64,000 bases of DNA from Kryptolebias marmoratus (Eukaryota > Chordata > Actinopteri > Cyprinodontiformes > Rivulidae): positions 5,411,238-5,475,237 of the forward strand of contig NC_051436.1 of assembly GCF_001649575.2 (NCBI RefSeq). The letters are read 5' to 3'. Made by a program: the position numbers and the translations under genes. This document shows, piece by piece, positions 1 to 18,440 of the stretch. Below the pieces are notes generated by a model that saw nothing but the letters and a program-made list of their open reading frames with translations, was not told where the DNA came from and did no database searches. How positions within the stretch are numbered: the stretch's first letter is position 1; the number at the start of each line of letters is the position of its first letter.

Positions 1-221
1 GGTGCTTTCACGTCCGCCGCTCGGCGCTACACCCGGTTTGCCTCATTTAGCTCTCTAATCTGCCGCTGTCACGTTAATCTAAACCCGCCTCCCCCCTCTC
101 TCCTCCTCCACACACCTCCCCGCCATCCTCCCGGTTCCTTCGGCCGTAGTCGCGACACCAATAACCGGGACAATAGAGCTGCTTTTCTCCGGGGGGCTTT
201 TTCGACCAGCTACGAAAAAAA

Positions 222-227
<6 letters not shown>
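1..227 (+). promoter_or_regulatory. naa40: CpG-rich promoter/5' UTR of naa40 and its two-codon first coding exon
   Basis: GC- and CpG-rich sequence leads into ATG GGG at 222-227, directly followed by a GTGAGT donor. Joining this to exon 2 at 1924 gives Met-Gly-Arg-Lys-Ser, the family N-terminus, so I take 222 as the start codon. The transcription start is not visible; no TATA box was seen. Confidence 0.7.
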
Positions 228-6204
<5,977 letters not shown>

Positions 6205-8430
6205 TCGACGCGCCGCGGTGGGTGGAGGCGGGGGGGGGGGGGGCCCCCCCCCNNNNNNNNNNNNNNNNNNNNNGGGGGGGGGGCGCCCCCCCCCCCCCCC
6301 GGTTTGTGTGGAATCCGTTCAGTTTTGTGTATCTGTTCAGTCCCGCTGCAGAGGCGGGACGCAGCTCGAACCTTCACAGTGTTTCTTCTTCTTCTTGTTT
6401 TATTTTTTATTTCTTTCTCCGACTCGTCGCCCTCTTCTTTCACTCTCTCAGACCTGACAGTTGTTCCCGATCAGTAAAAAAAAAAAGGCGGAGCCGTCGT
6501 TGTCGTTGTTGCGCCTCTGAAACGTCACGCAGTTTTTATTTTTTTTTGCAGCAGTCCTTAATGTTTCTATCAACTCCTGACTCGAGGTAATAAAGCGAGA
6601 ATAAAAGAGATTTAGAGTTAATCCGTTTGTGTTGAAGCGGCTGAACTTTCTGAAGGACTCTCATCGATGTTACCGGCGAATTTCACCGAAACGTCGCAAG
6701 ATTGGACGAATCAGATCCACCACAAATGGCGTTTTATTCAGAACGAAACAACTTCGACACATTAGCTCGTGAATCTCATGAAATATCCGAATGTCTTGCT
6801 TATACTTTTTATATTTTTTGTTAGACGAGTCTCTAATGATGCCTTTTTCTTTAAGACGTCTCTATAATCTCAGTTTCCATTTCGGTGACTTTAACTCTGA
6901 GCGATTTGACCCGAGGTTCAAAGGAAAGTTATTTTTAGTACCGTGTTTAAATAGTTAAAATAGTTTTACACTATTTAATCCTCGTTTTTGTTTCTTTCTT
7001 TCCTTTCACCATCTTCTTTGTTTTGATGCTCTCAGAAAGAAGTCAAACCCTCACCTGCTTGTAAAAACTGCGTTTTTTTTCTTTCTTATTGTTGCTCCTG
7101 AAGGCTTTCAGTACCTTTTATCAACTCCTTTTTTCTTATTTTGTCAAATAATGTCGTTTCGATGCATTTAAAAACCCGTTTTGATTTAACCAAGTTGAGG
7201 ATAAGTAGTAAGATAAGAACTTCTTGTTTTTTTTTTTAACATTCCTTCTCTTTTTATTCGCCTTCTTGACTCTCACTCATCAGCTCTCATGAAAGAAGCG
7301 TCTCCATTTGTACTGAAACATTTCACAACCGGTGCTGCACAGAAATCCACGTCTGGAAACCGGTAAATCTCTCGAAGCGTGTCGGGAATCGATTCAGCGA
7401 AGGGTTTAATTTAAACGTTTGTCGAAAAGCTGCAGCCGTTTCTGCCCGTTTTCTTTTGTTGTTTTTAGTATTATTAGACGCTCTTTAGTTTGTTCAGATT
7501 TCAAACTTGTGTTAGATGAGTGGAAACAGGTTATTTTTGTTTGTTTTTTATTTTAAATCCAGCATGAATGTGAGGACCTTGAGTCGGTACGTTTGAGGCA
7601 GTCGTGTCAGAGGTTTTTTATGGTTTAAACGCTCGGACTGATGTGAAACTTCACTGAAATCTGAATCGGACCCAAAAAAAAACGTCTCATCCGAGTAATT
7701 AAGTTGATAAGATCAGGATCAACAAAAACGGCAACATTTAGCTTGTTTTGGGACTACCTGCTTGTTAGAGCCAGAGCTCAGACGCTGTTGTAGATAGTGG
7801 CAGTAAATAAATGGACTCACAGTTTCTCTCTCAGGTCAAACATTTTCAAACCTCGTCTGTCTTTCGAAAACGACCACCTCATCGTCTTGTTGGGACCGCT
7901 GCGCAGCTCTGACCCGGTCTTAAAGATTTAAAATAAATAAATAAATCTCCGTTAACGCGACCAGAATAGTGCAAACACTGAAATCGCCGTAGCTCGTTTT
8001 TTGTTTTTTCAAGTTTTTCATCCACTTCCTTTAAAATGTGACTCTGCATGAATCAGATCTGGCCTTTTGGATCCGCTCGTTGGTTCGGCTCGGACAGAAC
8101 GAGGCCAGTCCGTGATTTTTGTTTTTTTTTTCCCGATCATAAAACCTCACAACATGTCTAAAGCTTCTTTCTCTGTTTCTTCTTCTTCTGTGTATATAAA
8201 TATAAATATATATATAAGCTGTTGTGGATCCATCCTCTTCTCTCAGCCGTTTACAGGCGAAACACTTTTTTAAACATGACGTCGAATTAAGGAAAAAAAA
8301 CAAAACAAACTCCATGTTTGAGTGTGAGTGTTCAGTAGTTCTTTCCGTAAGTGACGATGAAAGGGAAAGTCATTCTGCCTTGTCAGTGTTTTTATTTGTA
8401 CGTTACAAATAAAGGAAAGTTATCTGACTT
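6205..8430 (+). other. naa40: naa40 3' UTR region
   Basis: Non-coding sequence follows the stop codon. AATAAA signals lie at 6589-6594 and 6600-6605 (proximal) and at 8408-8413 (distal). The distal site would give a UTR of about 2.2 kb. Which one is used cannot be told from sequence. A gap of 21 N at 6253-6273 is flanked by long G and C runs. Confidence 0.5.
6236..6300. other. Assembly gap within poly-G/poly-C
   Basis: There are 21 N (6253-6273) between runs of G and C, lying just 3' of the naa40 stop. The homopolymer runs on both sides suggest sequence that was hard to read. Translations across it have no biological meaning. Confidence 0.9.
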
Positions 8431-8439
8431 TACAAGAAC

Positions 8440-9590
8440 GCCTGTTTTGTCATTATTTTATCGTTTTAGAGGAAACTTCTAAAGGTTTGTCGGTCAGCTG
8501 TGAGAATTATAACTGGAGTTCTTCAGGGGTGAGTCCTTGGGTCACTTTTACTTATTTTAAAACATTTTTGATGCTAATCTCTGATTTTAAGCTGATGAAA
8601 CAGTGACTTATTTTCCTGCATCCACATTTTCTCATGTTTTCTTGGCCTCAACAAATATTTAACACCGTTCAGCACAAATCTAAACATGTTTTGAATAACA
8701 AGCAAGCAAAATCAAAGTAAAACCTGTGTGATAAAGCAAAGAATATTAAAGATTTTCACTCATTCTTCCAAATTTTGTTGAATTGCAACATACTGAACTT
8801 TCATATCGTAACCATGTAAGGTGCAGCCAAAAAGTTAAAAATGATGCTAATTTACAAATGTAATTGTATAAAGTCGAACAGATTTTTAATCACCATCCAA
8901 TAACGAGCACAATCAGTTTTCACTGATTCGTATTCATCACAACATTTAAGATGTAAAGCAGATCAAAATGACAAGCATTACTTATTTAACCTCCCTAGAA
9001 AATAAACAATTAAACGTGTGTTTATAGGTGTTTTTCGGTGCACGTAAAGCTTCAAATATTCAAATATTCAGTTTAGGTAATGAAACATTATGAAACACTG
9101 GTTTAAGTAGGACTATTCAAATAAAACAATGTGCTAGAACTAGTGTTCATTCTGCCATTCCATCTATAACCCCTGGAATATAAATAATACAAATTTAAAC
9201 AATTATTTAAAAAGAAAAACTGTTAATCCGTTATCATCCTTTAACAAATACAGCATTAAAACCTCATCTGTACTTTTTCTACCCTGTTTAATCAACTAAT
9301 TTAAATGTTGTCATATAATTATTGTTAAAAGATGACGCTTATAGATCAGTGTTTGATTCTGTTTTTTAAAATAAATCAGGATGGCCATTTTTTTATTTTA
9401 TTTATTACAATAAAATACTCCTTTGTTTCTCATCTCTGCTCTTTTATGGCTGGATGACTTAAGTTTCAATATCGATTTTAATTGTAATTTTTATTGACTT
9501 TAACAGCATTAAATAAGTCATATATATTTTGTTTTCCACCCACAGACAGATTATATCCTTGTTTACGGTCCGATCTATGCGGAACTGATT
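8440..9590. other. AT-rich intergenic interval, no gene seen
   Basis: This interval separates the distal naa40 polyadenylation signal from the b3gat3 5' exon. It has no open reading frame of note, no clear transposon ends and no RNA gene that I recognise. Confidence 0.5.
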
Positions 9591-9771
9591 GTAAGCGCTT
9601 CGAGGGGGGACTCGTTATCGCGCTGCACCGGAAGTTGTTGGTATATTTTGCTGCAGAAATGACTTAGCTGGGTGAAATGAGTGGTTTTCGTGCTTCGTAG
9701 AGGCGTCTCCGGCCACATCTGTTCAAGATGACATGAAGCTTTAGGTTTATCGCCGCCGTTTCCCGCCGATG
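9560..9771 (+). promoter_or_regulatory. b3gat3: b3gat3 promoter and non-coding first exon
   Basis: A CpG-containing stretch with CGGAAG (ETS-like, near 9630) leads to a GT donor at 9772-9773 in the context CCGATG|GTAAGA. The matching acceptor CCCAACAG|CTGG ends at 10119. The exon carries several short upstream ORFs, and its last codon is an ATG. The exon's 5' end is uncertain. Confidence 0.6.
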
Positions 9772-10145
9772 GTAAGAGCAGAAATAAAATCAGAGACGAT
9801 TTTTTTTATTAATATTATTATTTTTTTAATTATTATTTGAATAGAAGCTTGCATTCACTGGCTCGTCGTGTTGTGTGTTAATTTTCGACCCAGCCTCAGC
9901 TTTTAACAGCGTCTGCCTCTGAGAAACAGCCGCAGCAGAGTTAGCTTTGATTGTTAGCCTCAGCTAAGCTAACTGTCCACAAACTGGCTCTGAACTCGCC
10001 CCCACTGCGCATGCTCAGTTACAATCTCTCCTTAGCCTTGATAGAAGGAATAAAAAAAAAAATGTGGGGGACTGTGAAAAAGGGGATATTTCCTGTGTAA
10101 CCTGTTGCCATCCCAACAGCTGGTCTGGGTGCCATGACAACCAGG

Positions 10146-13100
10146 ATGAAGCTGAAGCTGAAGACTGTGTTTGTGCTCTACTTCATGGTCTCGCTGATGG
10201 GCCTGGTCTACGCACTGATGCAGCTGGGTGAGTTATCAGTTTTTCCGTCCCGTCCTCGTATCTCATGACCGTGGGGACACCTTGTGCTCCGACTGCTGAT
10301 AAATACGAGGAAAGTGGACGAAAAGCAGGAGTGTCACCCCTAAAAGATGCCTAAATATCCAACCACGGACAGTTGGTATTGATCCATAAATGCTGAATTA
10401 TTTACCAAAAAACTGACAGGTACATCAGTCAAACATGTTCCTCCTGGTTTTCCTTAAAGTTTTAGAGGTCAACTTTGATTTGTTTGCTTATATGAGATCA
10501 TTTTAACTACGTATGTGTAAAAAGTCACTTAGATTTAAGGTTTTTTGTTTCCTCCGTAGGTCAGCGCTGCGACTGCTCAGAGCACGACCTGCCCAAAGAC
10601 CGGGCCATATCGCGCCTGCGGGACGAGCTCCATCGCCTTCAGGCTCAGATCAGGAAGCTGGAGGCCACGAAGCAGCCCCAGAAACAGCCGCCCAAGTCCT
10701 CCCTGCCCACCATCTTCGTCATCACCCCCACATACGCGAGGTAGTCCTCCCACTCCCGCTGCTGTCCGTGGCCCACCTCGCGTCCTCAACGCTGCGTTTT
10801 GTTTCTCCTCCTGCAGGCTGGTTCAGAAGGCCGAGCTGACCCGCCTGTCCCAGACGTTCCTCCATGTCCCTCAGCTCCACTGGATCGTCGTGGAGGACTC
10901 GCCGCACAGGACGCCCCTCGTGGCCGAGCTCCTGAGGAAGAGCGGCCTGGCGTACACGCACCTCCACGTGCCCACCGCCAGGGAGCGCAAGCTGCAGGAG
11001 GTCTGGCCCGAGCCTCGCACGTCTGTCCGTCCAAAAACCGCCGGCGCTGAACGCCGACTCTCACCCTCTCCCCACCTCCCCAGGGTGACCCCAGCTGGCT
11101 GAAGCCCCGCGGCGTCGAGCAGAGGAATGAGGGACTACGGTGGCTCAGGGAGGACAGACAGGACCAGAACCAGCAGGAGGTGGTTTACTTCGCCGACGAC
11201 GACAACACGTACAGCCTGCAGGTGTTTGAGGAGGTGAGTCCTGGACCGGGAGTGCGTTTACGGGTGTCCCCCCCCNNNNNNNNNNNNNNNNNNNNNNNNN
11301 NNNNNNNNNNNNNNNNNNNNNNNNNNNNNNNNNNNNTTTGAGGACACCTGAGGACGTCTCGTCTCGTTGCAGATGCGGAACACGCAGCGGGTGTCCGTCT
11401 GGCCGGTGGGGCTCGTTGGCGGCATGAAGTACGAGAGCCCCGTGGTGGAAGGAGGGAAGGTAGGTGGCTGCTCGAAAATGACGATTAAATTAAAAGCCGA
11501 TTGTCCCTCGAGGGAACGCCTATCGCCCGCCGCCTTTCACGACATTAAGACTAAGATGTTGAGAAATTGATATTGCGAGACGTCACGCTCAGAGCATGTG
11601 TTGTGGAGGACTCCCAGCTACTACCGCGTCAAACTTTAGCTCTATGTTTGTAAAATCGGCTGGATTATAGCCGTTTTCATGTTGGCTAATGCCATCTTGA
11701 ATTGGATTGACTCCAAAAGTCAATCAGTTGCAGACACAGTTCCTGTGAAGAAATCCTGCGAGTTTCAGCAAAATCCGCCCAGTGGTCTGTGAGATATTTT
11801 GCTAACAGACAAACGTAGTTTACTGCAGCAGTTAATAGTGAAGTTTAAAACAGAGAATCTGTCAGCAGTCAGAGTATGTGTTGTGGATTAATCTCAGCTA
11901 CTACCACGCCGGGTTTTAGCTCGATATCTGTAAAACTGAACTGATTGTAGCCATGTCTGTGTTTGCTAATGTTGGCTAGCTGTGGCGGCCATCTTGAGTC
12001 GGTTTGACTCCAAAAGTTAATCAGCTGTAGATGTGTATTTAATGATTAGTGTCTGAAAGTTTCATTGGAATCCGTTGAGTGGTTTGTGAAATATTTTGCT
12101 AACAGACAAACGAACAGACACGATTATCGTCGTTTTTCTCTTACTCTCTGTTAAAAATCAACAAAAAGGAAAGACTCCAATTCTTCTGTTGAATTAATCC
12201 CTTTGATGTTGCAGTATTAATCTTTGAAACTGTTTAATCAGGTAAAAGATCTGAAACGGAGCAAAGCAAAGTTCAGATGATTTGCAGATGATTACCTGGA
12301 CGTGTTTTAAACCTCCCGCTCTGCTTCGTCTGAAGGTGACTCGCTTCCACACCGGCTGGCGGCCCAACCGGCCTTTCCCCATGGACATGGCCGGCTTCGC
12401 CGTGTCCCTCAGGCTGGTCCTGGCCAATCCGGAGGCGTGCTTCGACGGGGAGGCGCCCATGGGCTTCCTGGAGAGCAGCCTCCTGAAGGGCCTGGTCACG
12501 CTGGACGAGCTGGAGCCCAAAGCCGATGACTGCACCAAGGTAGGAACCGGGAAGGGAGGGGGGAGGTTAAAACTAATTCAAGATGGCTGCCACAGCTTAT
12601 CAGCCTTAGAAAATGCAAAACAGTGGCTGAAACTCAGTCGGTTTTACAGATACTGAGCTAAAACGTGGTGTGGTAGTAGCTGAGAGTCGTCCCCAGCACG
12701 TCCTCTGAGCGCTAACAGATCTTCAAAACCATTTGGACTCAGTTCTGCCTGTCTGTTAGCAAAATATCTCGCCATCCACTGGACGGATCTTCACGAAACT
12801 CACGGGGAGAAGTCGCCTAACGTTCCCCCAGAGCTGATCAGACTTTTGCAGCCAACCCAATTCAAGATGGCCGCCACAGCCAGCGGACATTAGACGCCAC
12901 GGTTCAGTCAGTTTTACAGATGCTGAGTTTCGAGTTTGGCGCGGTGGGAGCCGAGCGTCGTCCCGAACGCGTGCTCTGACCTCGTCTGTTAGCGAAATAT
13001 CTCAGGAACCAGTGTTCAAGATGGCTGCCTCAGCTAAAACAGTTAAAACTGTCTGGTAGTAGCTGAGAGTCGTGGATAATATATATATATATTTTTTTAA

Positions 13101-13346
13101 GATTTAACTAAAACGGCTGCATGGCGTTTAATTATTTCCCTTAAAATCTGACCTGAAGGAGCTTTTTACTGAAACACAAACATGTTTTTGTTTTTTAAAC
13201 GCTCCTCCGGTCCCGGTCCGACCTCTCCTGGTGTGTGTGACCCGCAGGTGCTTGTGTGGCACACCCGGACGGAGAAGCCGAAGATGAAGCGGGAGGACGC
13301 CATGCAGGCGCAGGGACTGGGTTCGGACCCGGCGGTGGAGGTCTGA
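10146..13346 (+). CDS. b3gat3: Galactosylgalactosylxylosylprotein 3-beta-glucuronosyltransferase 3 (GlcAT-I), 7 coding exons
   Basis: This Golgi enzyme transfers glucuronic acid to complete the tetrasaccharide linker of heparan and chondroitin sulfate proteoglycans. Coding exons: 10146-10227, 10560-10740, 10817-11000, 11084-11233, 11373-11459, 12336-12539, 13248-13346, giving 328 residues (human 335). It is a type II membrane protein: MKLKLK, then a hydrophobic segment at about residues 7-26, a short stem, and the catalytic domain starting near [12 protein letters not shown]. The metal-binding DDD lies at about 187-189 ([12 protein letters not shown]). GFLESSLL carries the likely catalytic Glu, and [10 protein letters not shown] lies near the C-terminus. 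An in-frame ATG at 10134 would add four residues (MTTR); I chose 10146 because family members start MKLKLK. Intron 4 contains a gap (11276-11336). Confidence 0.96.
11276..11336. other. Assembly gap (61 N) in b3gat3 intron 4
   Basis: A run of N flanked by a C-run. It lies between exons 4 and 5 and does not interrupt coding sequence. Confidence 0.95.
11590..12125 (+). repeat. Two tandem copies of an interspersed repeat in b3gat3 intron 5
   Basis: Copies at about 11590-11815 and 11865-12120 share the order CTCAGCTACTACC, GTTGGCTA, GGCCATCTTGA, GACTCCAAAAGT and ATATTTTGCTAACAGACAAACG. Reverse-complement copies lie in intron 6 (about 12590-13080), and further pieces at 15060-15300, 34995-35095 and 52465-52500. 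The repeat class is not recognised. Confidence 0.65.
12590..13080 (-). repeat. Inverted copies of the same interspersed repeat in b3gat3 intron 6
   Basis: Segments such as AAGATGGCCGCCACAGCCA, GTCTGTTAGCAAAATATCTC and TAGTAGCTGAGAGTCGT are the reverse complement of the intron 5 repeat. At least two copies occur head to tail. The two introns could form an inverted pair across exon 6. Confidence 0.6.
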
Positions 13347-14770
13347 GGACGTGAACAGACAAAGAAGAAGAAGAAGAAGAAGAAAAACTAACCTGATTAT
13401 GTCTGCCTGGGTTTTTAGGTCGGTGGGTGGAACGGAGTGTTTTATGCATCACTGCTATAGGTGTGTGTTTGTTTGTTTTTAATTTAAAGTCATTTCGCGA
13501 TGAGAAACGCTGCAGTTTGGACAGCTGCCTGAAGGGGGCGCCAGTTTCACTCTTTTTAAGTCCACACTGTTTGCATTTTCAGATCAGGGTTTTTTATTTC
13601 ACTTATCTCCCAAAAATAGATCCTTCCGTCCCCGGCTGCAGGTAAATCTGTATAAATCAGTGTTATTTGACCTGTTTTTGCTCCTTTCCTGTCTGATTTA
13701 TTTATTTATTTTTTTAGGATTTAAAAACTTTTTTTAGTCACGCATGACTTTCGGTTTTTGCATGACGAGTAAGTCTGGATTCAGTCTTTTGACGTGCTTT
13801 CTTTTTATGTTTTATTTTGAAAGTCATATTTAAGAACCACATTCCTGTCCAGCTCGACGGAGCTGAACGGCACTTGAAAGCGTTTCGCAGCGGAAACGGC
13901 GGCCTCCGATTTGGAAATTCAAGCAAATCCAAGCTGCCTCGCCTCTGTGGGAGGATCGGTTTCACGCCTGCTTCAAGAGCTCAGAGCTCAGATGTTGGTT
14001 TTTCTCTGTCAGAATCACAACAAATCAGTCTTCTCAGTTTTATGTAATTAGTTTGAGTAAAAATAAAAACACTATAAGATCAATAAAAACGTCCTAAGTA
14101 AGGGAACATGTTAGTTATTTACGCAATAATCTACTGAATAAAAACACAGTCTTTGTTACGTTTACACACGTGATCCGTGCTGGCAAACTGAGCGTAGTGA
14201 GCTTCACAACGAAACCAAATTTTATACGAAGGGATTTCCCGGCAGAGAGAAATTTTTTTAAATTTTCTTTTTTTTAATTTTTTTTTTTATTTTTATTTTT
14301 TTTTTATTTTAATTTTTTTTTTTTTTTTTAATTTTTAAAAAAAAATTTTTTTTATTTTTTTTTAAGGATTGTCTCTGAAGACATATCTGTCAGAAACCTT
14401 TGATTTAAAGGCAGATCAGGAAGATTTAGTTCCCAGGATCGCCACGTGTTTCCAGTTTTACCCGTAAATCAGATTTTTTTCCTGTCGTTCCTGCAGCCGG
14501 AGCTCATTCCGACCCGTTTCGCCAGCCCGGGTCGCACTGAATTCATGCTTTGAACGGGCAGGAAACTGTCGGTACACTGACTTATTTCTTCCACAGGGTG
14601 AAAGGAGCTGCTGTAAAAAAACAAAAAGGAAACAAAGAGCTTGTGCCTGCGTATATTTAGTGCCTGTGAGACGGTCCGTCTGCCGGTGTTTGTGTATTTA
14701 TTACTGTAACACTTTTGTCTCCACATTGTGCAGTGTGACGGTGATGAAAATAAACCTGCATCACGTAAAA
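13347..14770 (+). other. b3gat3: b3gat3 3' UTR region
   Basis: The non-coding sequence contains AATAAA at 14062 and 14082 and again at 14749-14754 (GATGAAAATAAACCTGC). An A/T homopolymer tract occupies 14251-14366. The most distal signal is a plausible end, followed by intergenic repeat sequence. Confidence 0.45.
14251..14366. repeat. A/T homopolymer-rich tract
   Basis: About 115 bases of almost pure A and T, in runs of T broken by short A runs. Low-complexity sequence inside the presumed b3gat3 3' UTR. Confidence 0.9.
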
Positions 14771-15309
14771 CGGGTCCCTGGATCGTCTCCGGCTCTTCTT
14801 TCTGTGTGTGGATTCCTCTCCGCTTCCTCTGTTGACCGCCTGTGGGGCTCCGCTGAAAGCTTACAAACAGACACCATCTTACCTGTTGTAGATAGCTCTT
14901 TGAACAACCTAACTTTGGAGAAATAAAGGTTGATTCAGACCAGAATGATGAGCTCATGACTAGTCTGAGCCACGTCCAGACCCAGTTGGATTACTGTCCT
15001 TTTAAAGCAACAAACAGGCTGTTTCAAACTTTTAAACCACAGTTTTTTGGTTGTTTACACCAACTTTATATCTAGGTGGAGCTGCAGATTAGCCTATTTT
15101 ATGCAACCTGTTCGCCCTCAGGACACGTCTCATGTGTGACTCTCAGCTACTCCCACACCAAACTTCAGCTCGGTGTCTGTTTTGAGTTGGAGCCGTTTTT
15201 TGTGTCGGCTAAGATCACTTTTCCGTGGCGGCCATCTGGAAATGGGTTGACCCCAAAAGTTAATGAGATGTAGATGTACGTTCAACACACACACACAGAC
15301 AATTACTAA

Positions 15310-15763
15310 TGCCACTTTTACACGGACCCTAATTCAGAAGTCCGGCTCTACTCGACTCAGCTCTATAAAGAATGCATCGCGTTTACACCGGCCAGTTTGG
15401 TCGGTAGCAGAGGAACGCCTCCTCGTGTCGGAGTAGGACGGCTGTTATCCGCCGGAGATTTCAGGCTTTACAGCGCCTTCAGCTGGGGGACAGACGGCAG
15501 AAACGTTGCAGGGTAAGCTAACGCTGTTGTTTATATTCCTACCTTCGCTCTTTATGCTCGCATCTGGTCACACCCACGACCAATGAGTGAACAGGAGCTA
15601 AGCTTGCACCGCCCACGAAGCAGGGCCGGCCCGGCTGGCCCTACTCCGAAGCAGGGACCAAAAAAAAGCAGGGACCGGCCTCAAAAAAATGCAGATGGAA
15701 ACACTCACAAAGCGAGCCGAGTAGAGTGGAGCCGGGACCGTTAGGGTCCGTGTGAAAGGGGCA
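15310..15763. mobile_element. Harbinger-like MITE, 454 bp
   Basis: The 23-bp terminal inverted repeats start TGCCACTTTTACACGGACCC on the left and TGCCCCTTTCACACGGACCC read inward from the right. The element is flanked on both sides by TAA (15307-15309 and 15764-15766), the 3-bp TWA target duplication expected of PIF/Harbinger elements. No transposase coding is present, so it would be non-autonomous. The superfamily is inferred only from the duplication length. Confidence 0.8.
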
Positions 15764-16254
15764 TAAATCTCACCACTGCCTTGAAACCTAGAATCTCCTG
15801 AATAAAAAGCAGAATCATCAAAATAAATGAACCAAATAAGAGTTTACTGGTCAAACATTTGGCTCAGTTTGGTTTTGTTTGTTTGGCCCGTTAAGCCGAT
15901 CATCGTACCCAGTCGATTCGTCTTGACCGTCAGCCAACAGAACATCTGGTTTCACCTGAGCCAGCTGTTTCCTGTAACGCCCCGAGGCCGAGCGATGACT
16001 TTCCTCAGGCCCGACCGTGACTTTCAGCGCTTCTTGTCTTAATCATCCCAACGTGTCTCAGCCCAACGGTTACCACGGCAACCTGCTCCAGCGCCATCCA
16101 TCATTAGCTGATGTTTTTTTTTTTGACTGACAGCTGTTCCGCCCCACCCCCGGAGCTGGGATGTTTCTGCTGGGTGACTTTATAAGGAGTGTGAAGGAAC
16201 ACACACTCGATCAGACGTGACTCAGAGGAGCTGAACTCTCTCTGATCCGCAGTG

Positions 16255-16282
16255 ACACACACACACACACACACACACACAC
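16255..16282. repeat. (AC)n microsatellite
   Basis: Uninterrupted AC dinucleotides, about 14 units. Confidence 0.95.
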
Positions 16283-16737
16283 GCCTGCTGACCAGACGAC
16301 CTACGGCGGCTCGTTTCAGCCCCGAACAACTCACCGCGATGAATTAATGCCTTCGTTTCTGTGGTTTCCTGACGTTCTTGTTATGTTCTTCATGAACATC
16401 TCCCGACTCTGATGCTGCGTTTACTGTCTTCAGGAGAACAAGGCTGTTTTGTGTGAATAAAAGGTGCTGGGATCTCTCTCCTCTGTCAAACAGACTCATG
16501 GTTTCCTAAAATTCGGTTCTCAGCCCCACTGTGGGTCACGAAACATAAATGTGGGGTCCTGTGACGATCTTGAGTCACATTTTTACCCGAGGCTTTAAGA
16601 AAACAGCTGTTCTAAGTGGATAAAAATAGAAAAAAGGTGGTTGATGCTTTTGTTGAATTAGCTTTTCAGAGAAGTTTGGAAACTAGAACCAGCGAGACTC
16701 ACCCAGGTCGTCCCAGACCAACCGTCGTAAACATGCT

Positions 16738-16767
16738 TTGTTTGTTTGTTTGTTTGTTTGTTTGTTT
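16738..16767. repeat. (TTTG)n microsatellite
   Basis: About seven TTTG units in tandem. Confidence 0.95.
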
Positions 16768-17464
16768 TTATCACAACGACTTCGCCTGTGTCTCAGTGTT
16801 CGTTGCTGCTGGACCCAAAGATGCAGACGGACACAAGAATAAAGAAAACTAATGGGTAAACGGACCGGGGCCGACGAGGTCTGAGGTGACAGGTGAGACC
16901 AACGATTACAGGAAACAGGTGTGGCGGGAGGGGGCGGGACTCAGGAGACACACAGGGAATTATAGCAGGTTTTGTAGACGGTGGATTGGATTGATAGAGC
17001 GAAAACAAAAAGGCACCAAAACGAAAAAAACATGAGCTCACAGGGAGACCCGAGGAGGTAACCAGATCGCAGCACGAGCTGACGATGAACAGGTGAGCTA
17101 TCGAAGGTGAGGTCAGGTTATGGGCGAGGCAGGCGGACCTGGAAAACTACTGAGAGCCCAAAGAACAAGGAGCGAAACTACAGAAGAGATGACGGGAGAC
17201 GGGGAACAAACAACAGAACTAAATGAAAATCAGGCACAAAACACCCAAATCCTGGAATAAACGCTAAAAACAAAATAAAAACCATCCTGTTCCCAAACTG
17301 TCTGACGAACAACTGGACATGTTTTAATGGAACTACGGGTAAAAAATGACTCTAACTGTCCATAAATGTGCCTTTAATATCATGAGGTTTTGACTCCAAT
17401 GATGCGTTTAAACACATGAGACGTGACTAAGAAGTCATGTGTGTTTCTTCCTTGTTTTATATAT

Positions 17465-17496
17465 ATGTGTGTGTGTTTGTGTGTGTGTGTGTGTGC
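17465..17496. repeat. (TG)n microsatellite
   Basis: TG repeats with one TTTG interruption. Confidence 0.93.
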
Positions 17497-17939
17497 GCAC
17501 TTCCTGTTTTTAATTAACTGGAAAAAGGTGATTTCTGGTTGAGGTTTCTGAACCATACGACAATCACACAAACTAATAATCGCTGACACATCATAACACA
17601 GCATAAGGTTCCATCGCAGGTTGGATATTTGAAGTTATGATTTATGAATATTTAATTACATTTTGACTCAAAGTTCAGTTTATTCAACTAGTTTTGTCAA
17701 ATCAAGTCAGACTATTTTGAAGATGTATTCGCATTAGATTAAGGAGGTTAAAGTGACAGTTCAGATCATTTGAGGTGGTAAATATCTCACCTGCTGCAGG
17801 TAGAGTTTTGAACGACCTCAGGGCCGACAGGCTAACAGCATCGTGAGCTCACCGGTGCAGGCCGAGCAAAAAAAATGAGAGAAATCACATTTTCAGCGTG
17901 GATGAAGAGCTTAAAACAACTCTGCCAAAGAAGCTGAAA

Positions 17940-18440
17940 CTGAGTTGTTAAAGCTAAAAAACAAAGAACGCCAGCTAAAAGCTAAAAGGAGCAAAATGCT
18001 AACTAAAACTAGCAAAACGCTAGCTAAAAGATAAAGTAGTAAAAAGATAATTAAAAGCCAAAAGTAGCAAAGAGCCAGTTAAAAAGTAGCAAAACACTAG
18101 CTAGGAGCTAAATGTAGCTGAAGGCTAGCTGAAAACTAAAACTAGCAAAAGGCTAGGGAGATGCTAAAGTAGAAGGACAGTAGGTAAAAACTATAAGTAG
18201 CAAATGGCTGGCTAAAAGTTAAAAGGCAGCAAAAGGCTAGCTAGGAGCTAAAAATATTCAAAGGCTAGCTAGGAGCTAAAAATATCCAAAGGCTAGCTAG
18301 AAGCTCAAAGTAGAAAAACAGCAGGTAAAAGCTTAAAGGTAGCAAAAAGCTAAAAGTAACAAAAAAGGTAAATGTAGCAAAAAGCTAGCTAAAACATAAA
18401 AGTAGCAGACTGGTAGCTAAAACTGAAAGTAGCATAAGAA
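17940..18440. repeat. GCTA-rich degenerate tandem array
   Basis: Repeated units of the form GCTAGCTAAAAGCTAAAAGTAGCAAA with variable length occur some fifteen times. Similar arrays lie at 52910-53240 and 60480-60800. Confidence 0.8.

Noticed and set aside
13528..13542. CTCF-like CCTGAAGGGGGCGCC in b3gat3 3' UTR
   Set aside because: It fits the consensus less well than the other sites and lies in transcribed sequence; too weak to list.
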